DNA of 64,000 bases from Streptomyces sp. WZ.A104 (GTDB lineage: Bacteria > Actinomycetota > Actinomycetes > Streptomycetales > Streptomycetaceae). Numbering within the stretch: the stretch's first letter is position 1; each line of letters opens with the position of its first letter. The notes under the pieces are model-generated. The model saw only the letters and a program-made list of their open reading frames with translations. It searched no databases and had not been told where the DNA came from. A program made the position numbers and the translations under genes. Of the stretch, positions 15,766 through 23,739 are shown piece by piece. The DNA lies in assembly GCF_002382885.1 (NCBI RefSeq), contig NZ_NWVL01000046.1, positions 1 to 64,000 of the forward strand. The letters run 5' to 3'.

Positions 15766-17076
15766 ATGGCGGAGACAAGCGCAACCACAGAGACAGGGGA
15801 GCCGGCCTCCCATCCGCGTAAGTCCAGCTGGAAGTACATCGGCCCGGGGATCGTCGTCGCGGCGACCGGTGTCGGCGCCGGGGACCTGGTCGCGACGCTG
15901 ATCGCCGGCAGCAAGTTCGGGTACACCCTGATGTGGGCGGCGGTCATCGGCTGTCTCGTCAAGATCTCGCTGGCCGAGGCGGCGGGCCGCTGGCATCTCG
16001 CGACCGGCCGCACGCTCTTCGACGGCTGGCGCAGCCTCGGCCCGTGGACCACGGTGTACTTCGCGATCTACGTCGTCGTCTGGGGCTTCATCTACGGGGC
16101 GACGGCCATGTCCTCCAGCGCCCTGCCCATCGTGGCACTGTTCCCGGACGGGCCGGGGCTGAAGTTCTGGGCGATCGTGACGGGCCTGATCGGCCTGACC
16201 TTCGTCTGGTTCAACCGGTACGCCGTCTTCGAGAAGGTCATGACGGTCCTGATCGGCATCATGTTCGTGGTGGTCGTCTATGTGGCCGCCCGTGTCGTGC
16301 CGGACGTCGGGGCCTCCTTCGCCGGGCTGGTGCCCGTCCTCCCCGACGGCTCGCTCCTCTACACCCTCGGGCTGATCGGCGGCGTCGGCGGCACGATCAC
16401 GATGGCGGCGTACGGCTACTGGGTCAACGCCAAGGGATGGAGCGACTCCTCCTGGATGAAGGTGATGCGGCTCGACAACCGGGTCGCCTACATCACCACC
16501 GGCGTCTTCGTCGTCGCGATGCTCATCGTGGGTGCGGAGCTGCTGCACGCCTCGCAGATCGCGCTGACCTCGGGCGACCGGGGGCTGGTCGACCTGGGCA
16601 AGGTGCTGGAGGACCGGTTCGGCGCGGGCACCGCGAAGCTGTTCCTGATCGGCTTCCTCGCCACCTCGTTCTCCTCGCTGATCGGCGTCTGGCACGGGGT
16701 GAGCCTGATGTTCGCCGACTTCGTGGAGCGGTTCCGGGCCCCGGCGGCCCCGGCGGCTCCGGCGGAGGAGGGCGCGGGGCCCGCCGTCGCCGACCGCCGC
16801 CAGCGGTCGCTGCCGTTCCGGGCGTACCTGCTCTGGCTGACCTTCCCGCCCATGGCGCTGCTCTGGCTGGACGAGCCGTTCGGCCTGGTCATCGCCTACG
16901 GGGTGCTCGGCGCGTTCTTCATGCCGTTCCTCGCTCTGACCCTTCTCTGGCTGCTCAACTCCTCCCGTACGCCGAGGGAATGGCGCAACGGATGGCTCAG
17001 TAACGGGATGCTCGCCCTGGCCGGGCTGCTGTTCGTCGTCCTGTGCGTCCAGCAGGTGCGCGACCTGCCCTGGTGA
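15766..17076 (+). CDS. NRAMP-like transporter without canonical metal-site motifs
   Basis: A 436-residue integral membrane protein with 11-12 hydrophobic segments and the NRAMP-like run AGSKFGYTLMW. In Mn/Fe NRAMPs the TM1 motif is DPGN and the TM6 motif MPH. Here the aligned positions read GAGD (37-40) and MAAYGYW, so the metal-coordinating Asp, Asn, Met-Pro-His set is missing or shifted. It is an NRAMP-fold protein by similarity, but divalent-metal transport is doubtful. Residues 324-340 are an Ala/Pro-rich cytoplasmic loop (APAAPAAPAEEG). The ATG lacks a clear Shine-Dalgarno sequence. It is monocistronic and ends at the terminator shared with the chitinase gene. Confidence 0.75.
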   Translation: MAETSATTETGEPASHPRKSSWKYIGPGIVVAATGVGAGDLVATLIAGSKFGYTLMWAAVIGCLVKISLAEAAGRWHLATGRTLFDGWRSLGPWTTVYFAIYVVVWGFIYGATAMSSSALPIVALFPDGPGLKFWAIVTGLIGLTFVWFNRYAVFEKVMTVLIGIMFVVVVYVAARVVPDVGASFAGLVPVLPDGSLLYTLGLIGGVGGTITMAAYGYWVNAKGWSDSSWMKVMRLDNRVAYITTGVFVVAMLIVGAELLHASQIALTSGDRGLVDLGKVLEDRFGAGTAKLFLIGFLATSFSSLIGVWHGVSLMFADFVERFRAPAAPAAPAEEGAGPAVADRRQRSLPFRAYLLWLTFPPMALLWLDEPFGLVIAYGVLGAFFMPFLALTLLWLLNSSRTPREWRNGWLSNGMLALAGLLFVVLCVQQVRDLPW

Positions 17077-17093
17077 CGGACGGACGGTGAACG

Positions 17094-17127
17094 CCGCAGC
17101 GCCGCCGGGGGAGCGGCGGCGCTGCGG
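17094..17127. terminator. Bidirectional terminator
   Basis: Perfect 13-bp arms (CCGCAGCGCCGCC and complement) with an 8-base loop lie between the convergent transporter and chitinase genes. Confidence 0.8.
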
Positions 17128-17154
17128 GTTCGGGGACCGCTGTTCGACGCGGGG

Positions 17155-18888
17155 TTACGGCAGGCCGCGCACGTGCGGGCCGACCGCCTTCGACCAGGCG
17201 AACCCGGCCGTCGCGTCCCAGTTCGTCGACCAGGTCATCGCGCCGCGCAGCGACGGGTAGGTCCTGGACGGCTTGAAGGAACCGCAGTTGGTGCCCTTGG
17301 TCAGGCAGTCCAGCGCCGCGTTCACGACCGACGGGGCGACGTATCCGCTGCCCGCGCCCCGGGTGGAGGCGGGGACACCGATGCCGACCTGGGACGGGTC
17401 GAGGCCGCCCTCCAGCTGGATGCAGGCGAGCGCGGTGAGGAAGTCCACCGAGCCCTGGTGGTAGACCTTGCCGTCGCAGCCCAGCATCGAACCGCTGTTG
17501 TAGTACTGCATGTTGACGACGGTCAGGATGTCCTTGATGTTCAGGGCCGTCTTGAAGTACTCACCCGACGTCGACTGCATGTCGAGCGTCTGCGGGGCCA
17601 TCGTGATGACCAGTCCGCTGCCCGCCTTCGCCGACAGCTGGCGCAGCGCCTTCGTCATGTAGGTGGCGTTGAGGCCGTTCTCCAGGTCGATGTCGACCCC
17701 GTTGAAGCCGTAGTCCTGCATGAGCGCGTAGACGGAGTCGGCGAACGCGGTGGCGGAGGCGTCGTTCTCGACCCGGACCGTGCCCAGTTCGCCGCCGATC
17801 GAGATGATGACGTTCTTGCCCTGCGCCTGCTTGGTCTTGATGTCCGCCCGGAACTGGGCGTCGGTGTAGCCGTTCAGCCCGGCCGTGTCCAGGTTGAAGG
17901 TGACCGCGCCCGGCGTCGGCAGGGCGTCCGCGAAGGAGACCGCGATGATGTCGTAGTCGGCCGGGACGTCGGTGAGCTTCTGGACGGCGGCGCCGTTGTT
18001 GAAGTTCTGCCAGTAGCCGGTCACCGCGTGCTTGGGCACGGCGGGCCCGGGGCCGGGGCCCGTGCCCTCCTCGGCCGTACGGGCGCTGACGGCCGCGGAC
18101 TTGGCCGACTCGCCGGCCGCGTTGGTGGCGCTCACCGAGAACTGGTACGCGGTGTCCGCGGACAGCCCCGTGACGGTCGCCGAGGTCCCCGTGGAGGTGG
18201 TGGCCTGCACACCGTCCCTGTACACCTTGTAGCCCGTGGCGCCGGGCGCCGCGTTCCAGGACAGGGCCACGGAGGACGTCGTGGTGGCGCCCGCCGTCAG
18301 GCCCGCGGGGGTGTCCGGGACGACCGGAGGCTCCTCGCCCCCGCCCCCGCCGTCAGGTCCCGTCACCTCGAAGTCGTCGACGAAGTAGGCGTCCTGCCCG
18401 TACCAGCCGTGGGTGTAAACGGTCACCGAGGTGGTGTCGGCGCCGGTCGTGAAACTGGTGGACAGCCTGGTCCAGCTGGTGGAGCCCGGGGTCCACGTGG
18501 AGACGTCCGTCGTGCCGGTGCCGCTCACGCCGAGGTAGGCGTAGCTGCCCTGGACCCAGGAGCCCAGCGCGTAAGTGGAGTTGGGCTGCACCGCCACGGT
18601 CTGCGTGCACTTGGCGTTGTCCTGGCCGGCCGGGGTGGCCTTCAGCGCGGACGTGCCGCTGCGTACGGGGGAGGAGACGACGGTGCCGCTGCCACCCGTA
18701 CAGGTCCAGTTGGTGAGTCCCGACTCGAAGCCCGGGTTCTTGGCGTTGTTGACGTCGGCGGCCTGTGCGGTGCTGACGAGTCCGGTGACGGTCAGGGCTC
18801 CGGCCGCGATGACGGCCATGGTGCCGCTGAGGACCGGGCGGGAGTGACGCCTTCTGCTTCTGCGTCTGCTGCCTGCGGAGCGTTCCAC
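17155..18888 (-). CDS. Secreted GH18 chitinase with CBM and FN3 domains
   Basis: A 577-residue extracellular chitinase. The twin-Arg-rich signal region (SRRRSRRRHSRPVLSG) and hydrophobic core end at AQAAD, about residue 44. A CBM4/9-like carbohydrate-binding module covers about 48-177, then a Gly/Pro linker, an FN3 domain at about 190-272, and the GH18 catalytic domain at about 285-577. The active-site segment is FNGVDIDLE, with general acid Glu403 and Asp399/Asp401; Asn396 takes the place of the first Asp usual in DGxDxDxE. The start GTG 18888 is chosen for its GGAGG five bases upstream. A DasR-like site in the promoter suggests N-acetylglucosamine control. Confidence 0.92.
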   Translation of the reverse strand: MERSAGSRRRSRRRHSRPVLSGTMAVIAAGALTVTGLVSTAQAADVNNAKNPGFESGLTNWTCTGGSGTVVSSPVRSGTSALKATPAGQDNAKCTQTVAVQPNSTYALGSWVQGSYAYLGVSGTGTTDVSTWTPGSTSWTRLSTSFTTGADTTSVTVYTHGWYGQDAYFVDDFEVTGPDGGGGGEEPPVVPDTPAGLTAGATTTSSVALSWNAAPGATGYKVYRDGVQATTSTGTSATVTGLSADTAYQFSVSATNAAGESAKSAAVSARTAEEGTGPGPGPAVPKHAVTGYWQNFNNGAAVQKLTDVPADYDIIAVSFADALPTPGAVTFNLDTAGLNGYTDAQFRADIKTKQAQGKNVIISIGGELGTVRVENDASATAFADSVYALMQDYGFNGVDIDLENGLNATYMTKALRQLSAKAGSGLVITMAPQTLDMQSTSGEYFKTALNIKDILTVVNMQYYNSGSMLGCDGKVYHQGSVDFLTALACIQLEGGLDPSQVGIGVPASTRGAGSGYVAPSVVNAALDCLTKGTNCGSFKPSRTYPSLRGAMTWSTNWDATAGFAWSKAVGPHVRGLP

Positions 18889-18970
18889 TGGTGCCTCCGG
18901 GTGGGGGAGTTGGGGATGTGCGGCGGCCGGGGATGACGGCTGGGGTGTGGCCATCGCTTGGCGCATAAGC

Positions 18971-18982
18971 TGGTCCAGACCA
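18971..18982. promoter_or_regulatory. DasR-responsive element (dre-like) of the chitinase gene
   Basis: TGGTCCAGACCA has perfect 5-bp arms and closely resembles the dre consensus TGGTCTAGACCA that is bound by DasR and typical of Streptomyces chitinase promoters. It lies 83 bases upstream of the chitinase start. Confidence 0.75.
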
Positions 18983-19178
18983 ATCGAGTTGTCAAGGCCT
19001 CTGGCGGCGTCCGGGCGCTCCACGGTCCGCCAGGGTGGGCCCGGGCGGGGCCCCGGTGGTGCCCGCGGTGGGCCCGGGGTGGACTCCGCGACGGACTCCG
19101 GGCAGGGCTTCTTTGCCCGGAGGTGACTCGGAGGCTTCTCGGCGGGTGTGGCTCTCCCCCCCCGCACGGGTGATCTTG

Positions 19179-19496
19179 CGAAGGCCTTCGGACGGTGACG
19201 GAAACGGCAACCGCGAAAGGCCCCTCGGTGCCCCTGGACGTCCTCGATTCACGGCTGACGTGCGCGAATGAATACGTGATCGAATTCCGGACGCGCGCTT
19301 TGGTGACGCTCCGCAAGGTCGGGAGAGTTGAGTGAAATCGATTTCATCCTGTTTGGCACCCGAGCCCCGTACGAACGGTGTTCGCATGATGACGCACTGG
19401 TCTCCGATAACTGTTCTCTGCCTGGTGAGACGTGGCTAAAGTGCTGGTGCAGGAGCACGAGCAGGAGCGATTGCGGCCGACGTCCCGACGTCGGCC
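19179..19496. promoter_or_regulatory. Dyads in the 629-base spacer between chitinase and pilus-locus genes
   Basis: The stretch 18889-19517 has no gene that I can support. Besides the dre site it holds CGAAGGCCTTCG (19179-19190), the perfect 14-base palindrome TGAAATCGATTTCA (19333-19346), and a 22-base dyad at 19475-19496 with 10-bp arms GGCCGACGTC around CC. The last ends 21 bases before the zinc-ribbon gene. These are candidate operators for the start of the pilus locus. Confidence 0.5.
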
Positions 19497-19517
19497 GGAG
19501 CCGAAACGGGGAAGAGC

Positions 19518-20402
19518 GTGCCGACCGCAATAGCAGTGACGAGTGCCGATCAGGTGCTGCCGCCCACCGATCAGCAGACACCGACCGCGGCGCTGCTCCA
19601 GGCCCCCGAAGCCCAGGCCCTGGAGCTGGCGATCGGCGACATGCACCTGTTGCTCGAACAGCACGGGTATGTGATCGCCGTCTACTCCTCGGGCATCCGC
19701 CCCGAGCATGAGCGGCGCCTGCACTCCATCCGCTCGGTCCTGGAGAGCGACCGGATCGCCCTCGTCAAGGTGGACCTCCCGCCCCTCGGCGTCGCCGTAC
19801 TGGTGCGCCAGCTCCGACAGTTGTCCATCTGCGACTTCAGCCCCGGAGTGGTCGCCTCCGCGGCCCGGCTGCTCTCGCACTACATCTACGCGGGCGCCCT
19901 CCTCAACTCGGTCGCCCGGCTCGACCGGGTCCCGGTCAGCCTCAAGAGCCACGCCAAGTCCTGGGTTCCCGGATCCCAGTTCGCCGTGCTCGCCGGTCCC
20001 GAACCGCAGCTCGTGAAAGTCGGCCCGGCCGCAGAACCGCTGGCCGGACCGGAATTCGGCACACATCTTCTGCTGGCCAAAGGGAACTTGCAGTCGGACT
20101 GGGTGCAGGAGACCCTCGCGCCCGCCTGGAAGGTCCAGGCCCTGCACGACACGGCGGTTCCCGCCGACTCGCCGCGCTGGTGGGGCACCGGAAAACTGGT
20201 GGAGTTCACCGCCTACCTCCCGGACCTCTCCGTGCTCTACCAGCTGGTCTCCTCCGTACGCCGGGAGAAGTGCCACTGGTGCGCCATGGAACTCATCGGC
20301 GACCGCTGCGCATTCTGCTCCGCACCGCTCGCGCCCCCGGAGAACCGGACGGCCTCCGGAGGTGTCCTCCACCATGGGGCCGACGCGTCGGCGGGCCCCT
20401 AG
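19518..20402 (+). CDS. Unknown protein with C-terminal zinc ribbon, head of pilus locus
   Basis: A 294-residue protein, GTG start with GGGGAAG upstream. Residues 1-240 are an unrecognised mixed alpha/beta region with no signal peptide or membrane helix (ALELAIGDMHLLLEQHGYVIAVYSSG, LVKVDLPPLGVAVLVRQLRQL). Near the C-terminus, CHWCAMELIGDRCAFCSAP gives two CxxC pairs that would bind one zinc. It lies 310 bases upstream of cpaB in the same orientation, so it may be a cytoplasmic accessory or regulatory factor of the pilus system. Function is not known to me. Confidence 0.75.
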   Translation: MPTAIAVTSADQVLPPTDQQTPTAALLQAPEAQALELAIGDMHLLLEQHGYVIAVYSSGIRPEHERRLHSIRSVLESDRIALVKVDLPPLGVAVLVRQLRQLSICDFSPGVVASAARLLSHYIYAGALLNSVARLDRVPVSLKSHAKSWVPGSQFAVLAGPEPQLVKVGPAAEPLAGPEFGTHLLLAKGNLQSDWVQETLAPAWKVQALHDTAVPADSPRWWGTGKLVEFTAYLPDLSVLYQLVSSVRREKCHWCAMELIGDRCAFCSAPLAPPENRTASGGVLHHGADASAGP

Positions 20403-20712
20403 CTCCACCGCTCAGGCCCTGGGCCACCCGGCCCCGGGCTTTCCGCCCGGACCCACCCGCTCAGCTCCCCGCCCCCTTCCCGCTCCTGCCGTCCCCGGGT
20501 GCACCGCTCCCGTCGTCCCTTCCCCGCCGACGGCCACCCGCGTACCGCCCAGCGCCACCGTCCCCCACCCGCGCCGCCGCCGCACCGCCCGCGAACCCCA
20601 AGGCTTCCGTCCGTCCTCCGTCCTTCGTCGTCCCTCTGTCTGTCCCGTGCCCCGTGTCCCGCTTCTCTGTCCGCTGCCCCACGCACCCGATTCGAACGAG
20701 GTTGTCCGGACC
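20403..20712 (+). other. Pyrimidine-rich leader upstream of cpaB
   Basis: The 310-base spacer is strongly C/T-rich on the plus strand, especially 20590-20690 (repeated tccgtcc, gtccctc, gtcccg). I see no gene, clear -35/-10 pair or hairpin. A long purine-poor leader would stay unstructured and may give Rho-type access or a loading platform. Confidence 0.45.
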
Positions 20713-21420
20713 ATGAACTCCCGCCAGCGCCGCGGCGTGATACTCCTGCTCCTGTCGGTCCTGTGCGCCTTCGCGGCCTTCGCCGGCGTGCTCTCGGTGA
20801 TCAGCGACGTCAACTCGAAGGTCGGCCCCGAGGTGACCGCGTACCAGCTGAAAACCAGCGTGGCTCCGTACACGGCCCTGAACAGCGGCCAGTTCGAGAA
20901 GATCAAGATGCCCAAGCGCTGGCTCTCGGAGAACGCCGTGACCGATCTGCGGGAGGTCGAGTCGAAGATCGCGGTCACCGAGCTCCGCGAAGGCTCCCTC
21001 CTCCAGTCGGACATGATGGTGCGCAAGCCCGAACTGAGGGCCGGTGAACAGGAGATCGCCATCATGATCGACGCCTCCACCGGCGTCGCGGGCAAGATCA
21101 CTCCGGGCGCCACGGTCAACGTCTACGCCACGTTCGCCGGTGAACAGCAGGGCGACCCCGCCCAGTCCAAGGTCATCGTGGCCAACGCCAAGGTGCTGGA
21201 CGTCGGCAAGCTCACCGCTCTGGAGCCGGGCGCGGACGACCGGCGGACGCGGGCCACCGAGGCCGTGCCGATCACCTTCGCCCTGAACACCCTGGACACC
21301 CAGCGCATCGCCTACGCCGAGTCCTTCGCGGAGCACGTGCGCCTCGCGCTCGTCGCCCCCGGTAGCGACGGCACCATCCGTCCCGGCGACCGCACCTACA
21401 CGCTCGACAAGGACAAGTGA
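20713..21420 (+). CDS. cpaB: CpaB/RcpC-like pilus assembly protein (SAF domain)
   Basis: A 235-residue protein with a single N-terminal membrane anchor (RRGVILLLLSVLCAFAAFAGVLSVI, about 6-30). An SAF-like domain follows at about 45-110 (YQLKTSVAPYTALNSGQFEKIKMP, EGSLLQSDMMV), then the RcpC/CpaB C-terminal region (IAIMIDASTGVAGKITPGATVNVYATF). In Gram-negative Tad systems this protein acts at the periplasmic or outer-membrane side of the pilus machine. Here it would be extracytoplasmic and may contact the cell wall. It is followed seven bases later by cpaE. Confidence 0.85.
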   Translation: MNSRQRRGVILLLLSVLCAFAAFAGVLSVISDVNSKVGPEVTAYQLKTSVAPYTALNSGQFEKIKMPKRWLSENAVTDLREVESKIAVTELREGSLLQSDMMVRKPELRAGEQEIAIMIDASTGVAGKITPGATVNVYATFAGEQQGDPAQSKVIVANAKVLDVGKLTALEPGADDRRTRATEAVPITFALNTLDTQRIAYAESFAEHVRLALVAPGSDGTIRPGDRTYTLDKDK

Positions 21421-21427
21421 GGTCCGG

Positions 21428-22729
21428 ATGACCACCAGGATCCTCCCCGCCGTAGGTGACCTCGACGCGGCCCGTTCCGTCACCACGCTGCTCAGCCAGC
21501 TGCCCGACGCCGAACCGGCCACCCCCGTCGGCGACTCCACCCAGCTGATCGACACCCTGGCCCGCCTCGCGGGCGAGGCGCTCGACGAGCTGCCCGAGGT
21601 GGTGCTCGTCCACGAGCGGATCGGCCCGGTCCCGGCCCTGGAGCTGATCCGGGAGGTATCCCTGCGGTTCCCCTCCGTCGGCGTCGTCATGATCACGGCC
21701 GACGCGAGCCCCGGCCTCTTCGCCGCCGCGATGGACTCCGGTGCGCGCGGCCTGGTCACCCTGCCGCTGAGCTACGAGGAGCTGGCCAACCGGGTCCAGG
21801 CGGCCGCCCAGTGGTCGACCGGGGTCCGCCGCCACCTCTCCTCCGGCAACGACGTCTTCACCGGCCCCGGCGGCACGGTGGTCACGGTCACCGGCGCCAA
21901 GGGCGGCGTCGGCGCGACCGTCACGGCCATCCAACTCGCCCTGGCCGCCCAGGCGTCCGGCAACTCGGTGGCTCTGGTCGACATGGACCTCCAGACCGGG
22001 GACATCGCCTCGTTCCTCGACGTCCAGTTCCGGCGCTCCCTGGTCGACCTCGCCCTGATCACCGACATCTCGCCCCGGGTGCTGTCCGACGCCGTGTTCT
22101 CCCACTCCACCGGACTCGCCCTGCTGCTCGCCCCCGGCGAGGGCGAACGAGGCGAGGAGGTCACCGACCGCTCGGCCCGCCAGATCGTCAGCGCGCTCCG
22201 CTCCCGCTACGAGATCGTCGTCATCGACTGCGGCGGCCAGATGAACGGGGCCAACGCGGCGGCCATCGAGATGGCGGACGTGGCCCTGCTGGTCACGACC
22301 CCCGACGTGGTCGCGGTGCGTGGCGCGAAACGCATCGTACGGATGTGGGAACGGCTCCAGATCCGCAAGGCCGAGGAGACCGTCACCCTCGTCAACCGCT
22401 TCACCCGCAACACCGAGATCCAGCCGCCCCTGATCCAGAAGATCACCGGCACCCGGGTCGCCTCGGCGGCGGTCCCCGCCAACTTCAAGGAGCTCCAGGC
22501 CTGCGTCGACGCCGGTCGCCTGCACGAACTGGACGCCAAGAGCACCGTGAAGCAGGCACTCTGGGGGCTGGCCGGGGAGTTGGGCATCGTCAAGGAGAAC
22601 GCGACGACGAAGAAGGCCGGCGGCGCCCTGGCCAAGAGGAACAGCGGCACCTTCAAGAACGACCGCGGCTCGATCGGACGCCCGCTCCGGCGGTGGGGCG
22701 GACCCGCAGACTCCGAGGGGACACGTTGA
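21428..22729 (+). CDS. cpaE: CpaE/TadZ-like ATPase
   Basis: A 433-residue protein with an N-terminal receiver-like domain (1-130, VVMITADASPGLFAAAMDSGARGLVTLP) and a MinD/ParA-like domain (145-390). The deviant Walker A is TGAKGGVGATVTA: signature Lys158 is present, but the usual P-loop Lys is Ala163, a substitution also typical of CpaE/TadZ. Such proteins place the pilus machine at a cell site. The last 40 residues are basic and Gly-rich. It sits within a tightly packed operon, three bases before the first TadE-like gene. Confidence 0.88.
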   Translation: MTTRILPAVGDLDAARSVTTLLSQLPDAEPATPVGDSTQLIDTLARLAGEALDELPEVVLVHERIGPVPALELIREVSLRFPSVGVVMITADASPGLFAAAMDSGARGLVTLPLSYEELANRVQAAAQWSTGVRRHLSSGNDVFTGPGGTVVTVTGAKGGVGATVTAIQLALAAQASGNSVALVDMDLQTGDIASFLDVQFRRSLVDLALITDISPRVLSDAVFSHSTGLALLLAPGEGERGEEVTDRSARQIVSALRSRYEIVVIDCGGQMNGANAAAIEMADVALLVTTPDVVAVRGAKRIVRMWERLQIRKAEETVTLVNRFTRNTEIQPPLIQKITGTRVASAAVPANFKELQACVDAGRLHELDAKSTVKQALWGLAGELGIVKENATTKKAGGALAKRNSGTFKNDRGSIGRPLRRWGGPADSEGTR

Positions 22730-22732
22730 GCG

Positions 22733-23173
22733 ATGACCACCACCACGACGACAGTGGACGCGGACAGCGGCATACGAGGGAGCCGGGGGCGGCGGGGGAC
22801 CTGGGCGGCCCGGCGGGATGACCGGGGGCAGACCGCTGTCGAGTTCCTGGGCATGACCCCCTTCATCATCCTGATCATGCTCGTGCTCTGGGAGTGCGCC
22901 CTGATCGGCTACACGTTCAGCCTCGCGGGCAACGCGGCGGACGTGGGCGCGCGCAAGGGGAGCGGTGCCGAGTTCGCGCAGGGGGCCGCCTGCGATGCGG
23001 GCGCGAGGGAGGACCTGCCCGACGCCTGGTCGAGCACGGTCGAGGTGACATGCGGCCCGAACGGCGACCTGTACGAGGCGAAGGTGCGGCTGAAGGTGCC
23101 GGTGCTGGTGCCCGGCCTGTTCGATCTCGACACCCACATCACCGGCGAGGCCGGATCGGCGAGGGAGAACTGA
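22733..23173 (+). CDS. TadE-like pseudopilin 1
   Basis: A 146-residue minor pilin. The prepilin motif RGQTAVEFLG gives cleavage after Gly32 with Glu at +5, followed by one hydrophobic segment (MTPFIILIMLVLWECALIGYTF). The extracytoplasmic part contains Cys81 and Cys99, which could pair. It is adjacent to a second TadE-like gene (three-base gap), and the two probably form a minor-pilin pair. Confidence 0.87.
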   Translation: MTTTTTTVDADSGIRGSRGRRGTWAARRDDRGQTAVEFLGMTPFIILIMLVLWECALIGYTFSLAGNAADVGARKGSGAEFAQGAACDAGAREDLPDAWSSTVEVTCGPNGDLYEAKVRLKVPVLVPGLFDLDTHITGEAGSAREN

Positions 23174-23176
23174 GCG

Positions 23177-23668
23177 ATGACGACGACCATCCCCGACGGC
23201 ACCGACGCCCGCGCTCTTCGCCACCCCACAGGCCCTCGCGCGCGCCGCCACCCCACCGGCCCCCGAGCTCTTCGCACTCCCATCGGCCCCCGCTCCCTGC
23301 GCACCCGTACGAAAGCCGGACGCCGGGACCGCGGCCAGGTGGCCATGGAGTACCTGGGCTTCCTCCCGCTGCTCCTCCTCGTCGCCCTGCTCGCCATCCA
23401 GCTCGGCCTGGCCGCGTACGCCGCCAACCAGGCGGGCACGGCGGCCCGCGCCGGAGCCCGTACGGCGGCCAGCTACGACGCCTACGGCACCGGGGAGGCC
23501 GCGGCCCGCAACGCGGTCAGCGACTGGGTGCGGAAGGGCGACGGCTTCCGCTACAGCGAGGGCGGCGGCAGCGACGTGACCGCGACGGTCAGCATCCGCA
23601 TCCCCTCCATCGTCCCGGGGCTGGACGACTGGCGGGCCGAGCGCAGCTCGACGATGCCCCGCGAGTAG
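23177..23668 (+). CDS. TadE-like pseudopilin 2
   Basis: A 163-residue minor pilin. Cleavage is expected after Gly53 in RGQVAMEYLG (Glu58 at +5), with hydrophobic segment FLPLLLLVALLAIQLGLAAYA. The cytoplasmic leader is unusually long and repetitive: HPTGPRA-type heptads occur three to four times (residues 16-40), rich in Arg/Pro. The body (GTAARAGARTAASYDAYGTGEAAARNAV) is TadE-like. The leader repeats come from near-identical 21-base DNA units and may differ between strains. Confidence 0.87.
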   Translation: MTTTIPDGTDARALRHPTGPRARRHPTGPRALRTPIGPRSLRTRTKAGRRDRGQVAMEYLGFLPLLLLVALLAIQLGLAAYAANQAGTAARAGARTAASYDAYGTGEAAARNAVSDWVRKGDGFRYSEGGGSDVTATVSIRIPSIVPGLDDWRAERSSTMPRE

Positions 23669-23739
23669 CACCGGCGGGCCGGAGGCCGCACGTACCGACC
23701 GGACCAGCACCATCCGCGACACCGAGGAGAGTTACGCAG

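Noticed and set aside
20421..20434. GGGCCA-CC-CGGCCC upstream of cpaB as another copy of the pilus element
   Set aside because: Ten of twelve matches are expected many times by chance at this GC, and no TANNNT box lies at the right distance.
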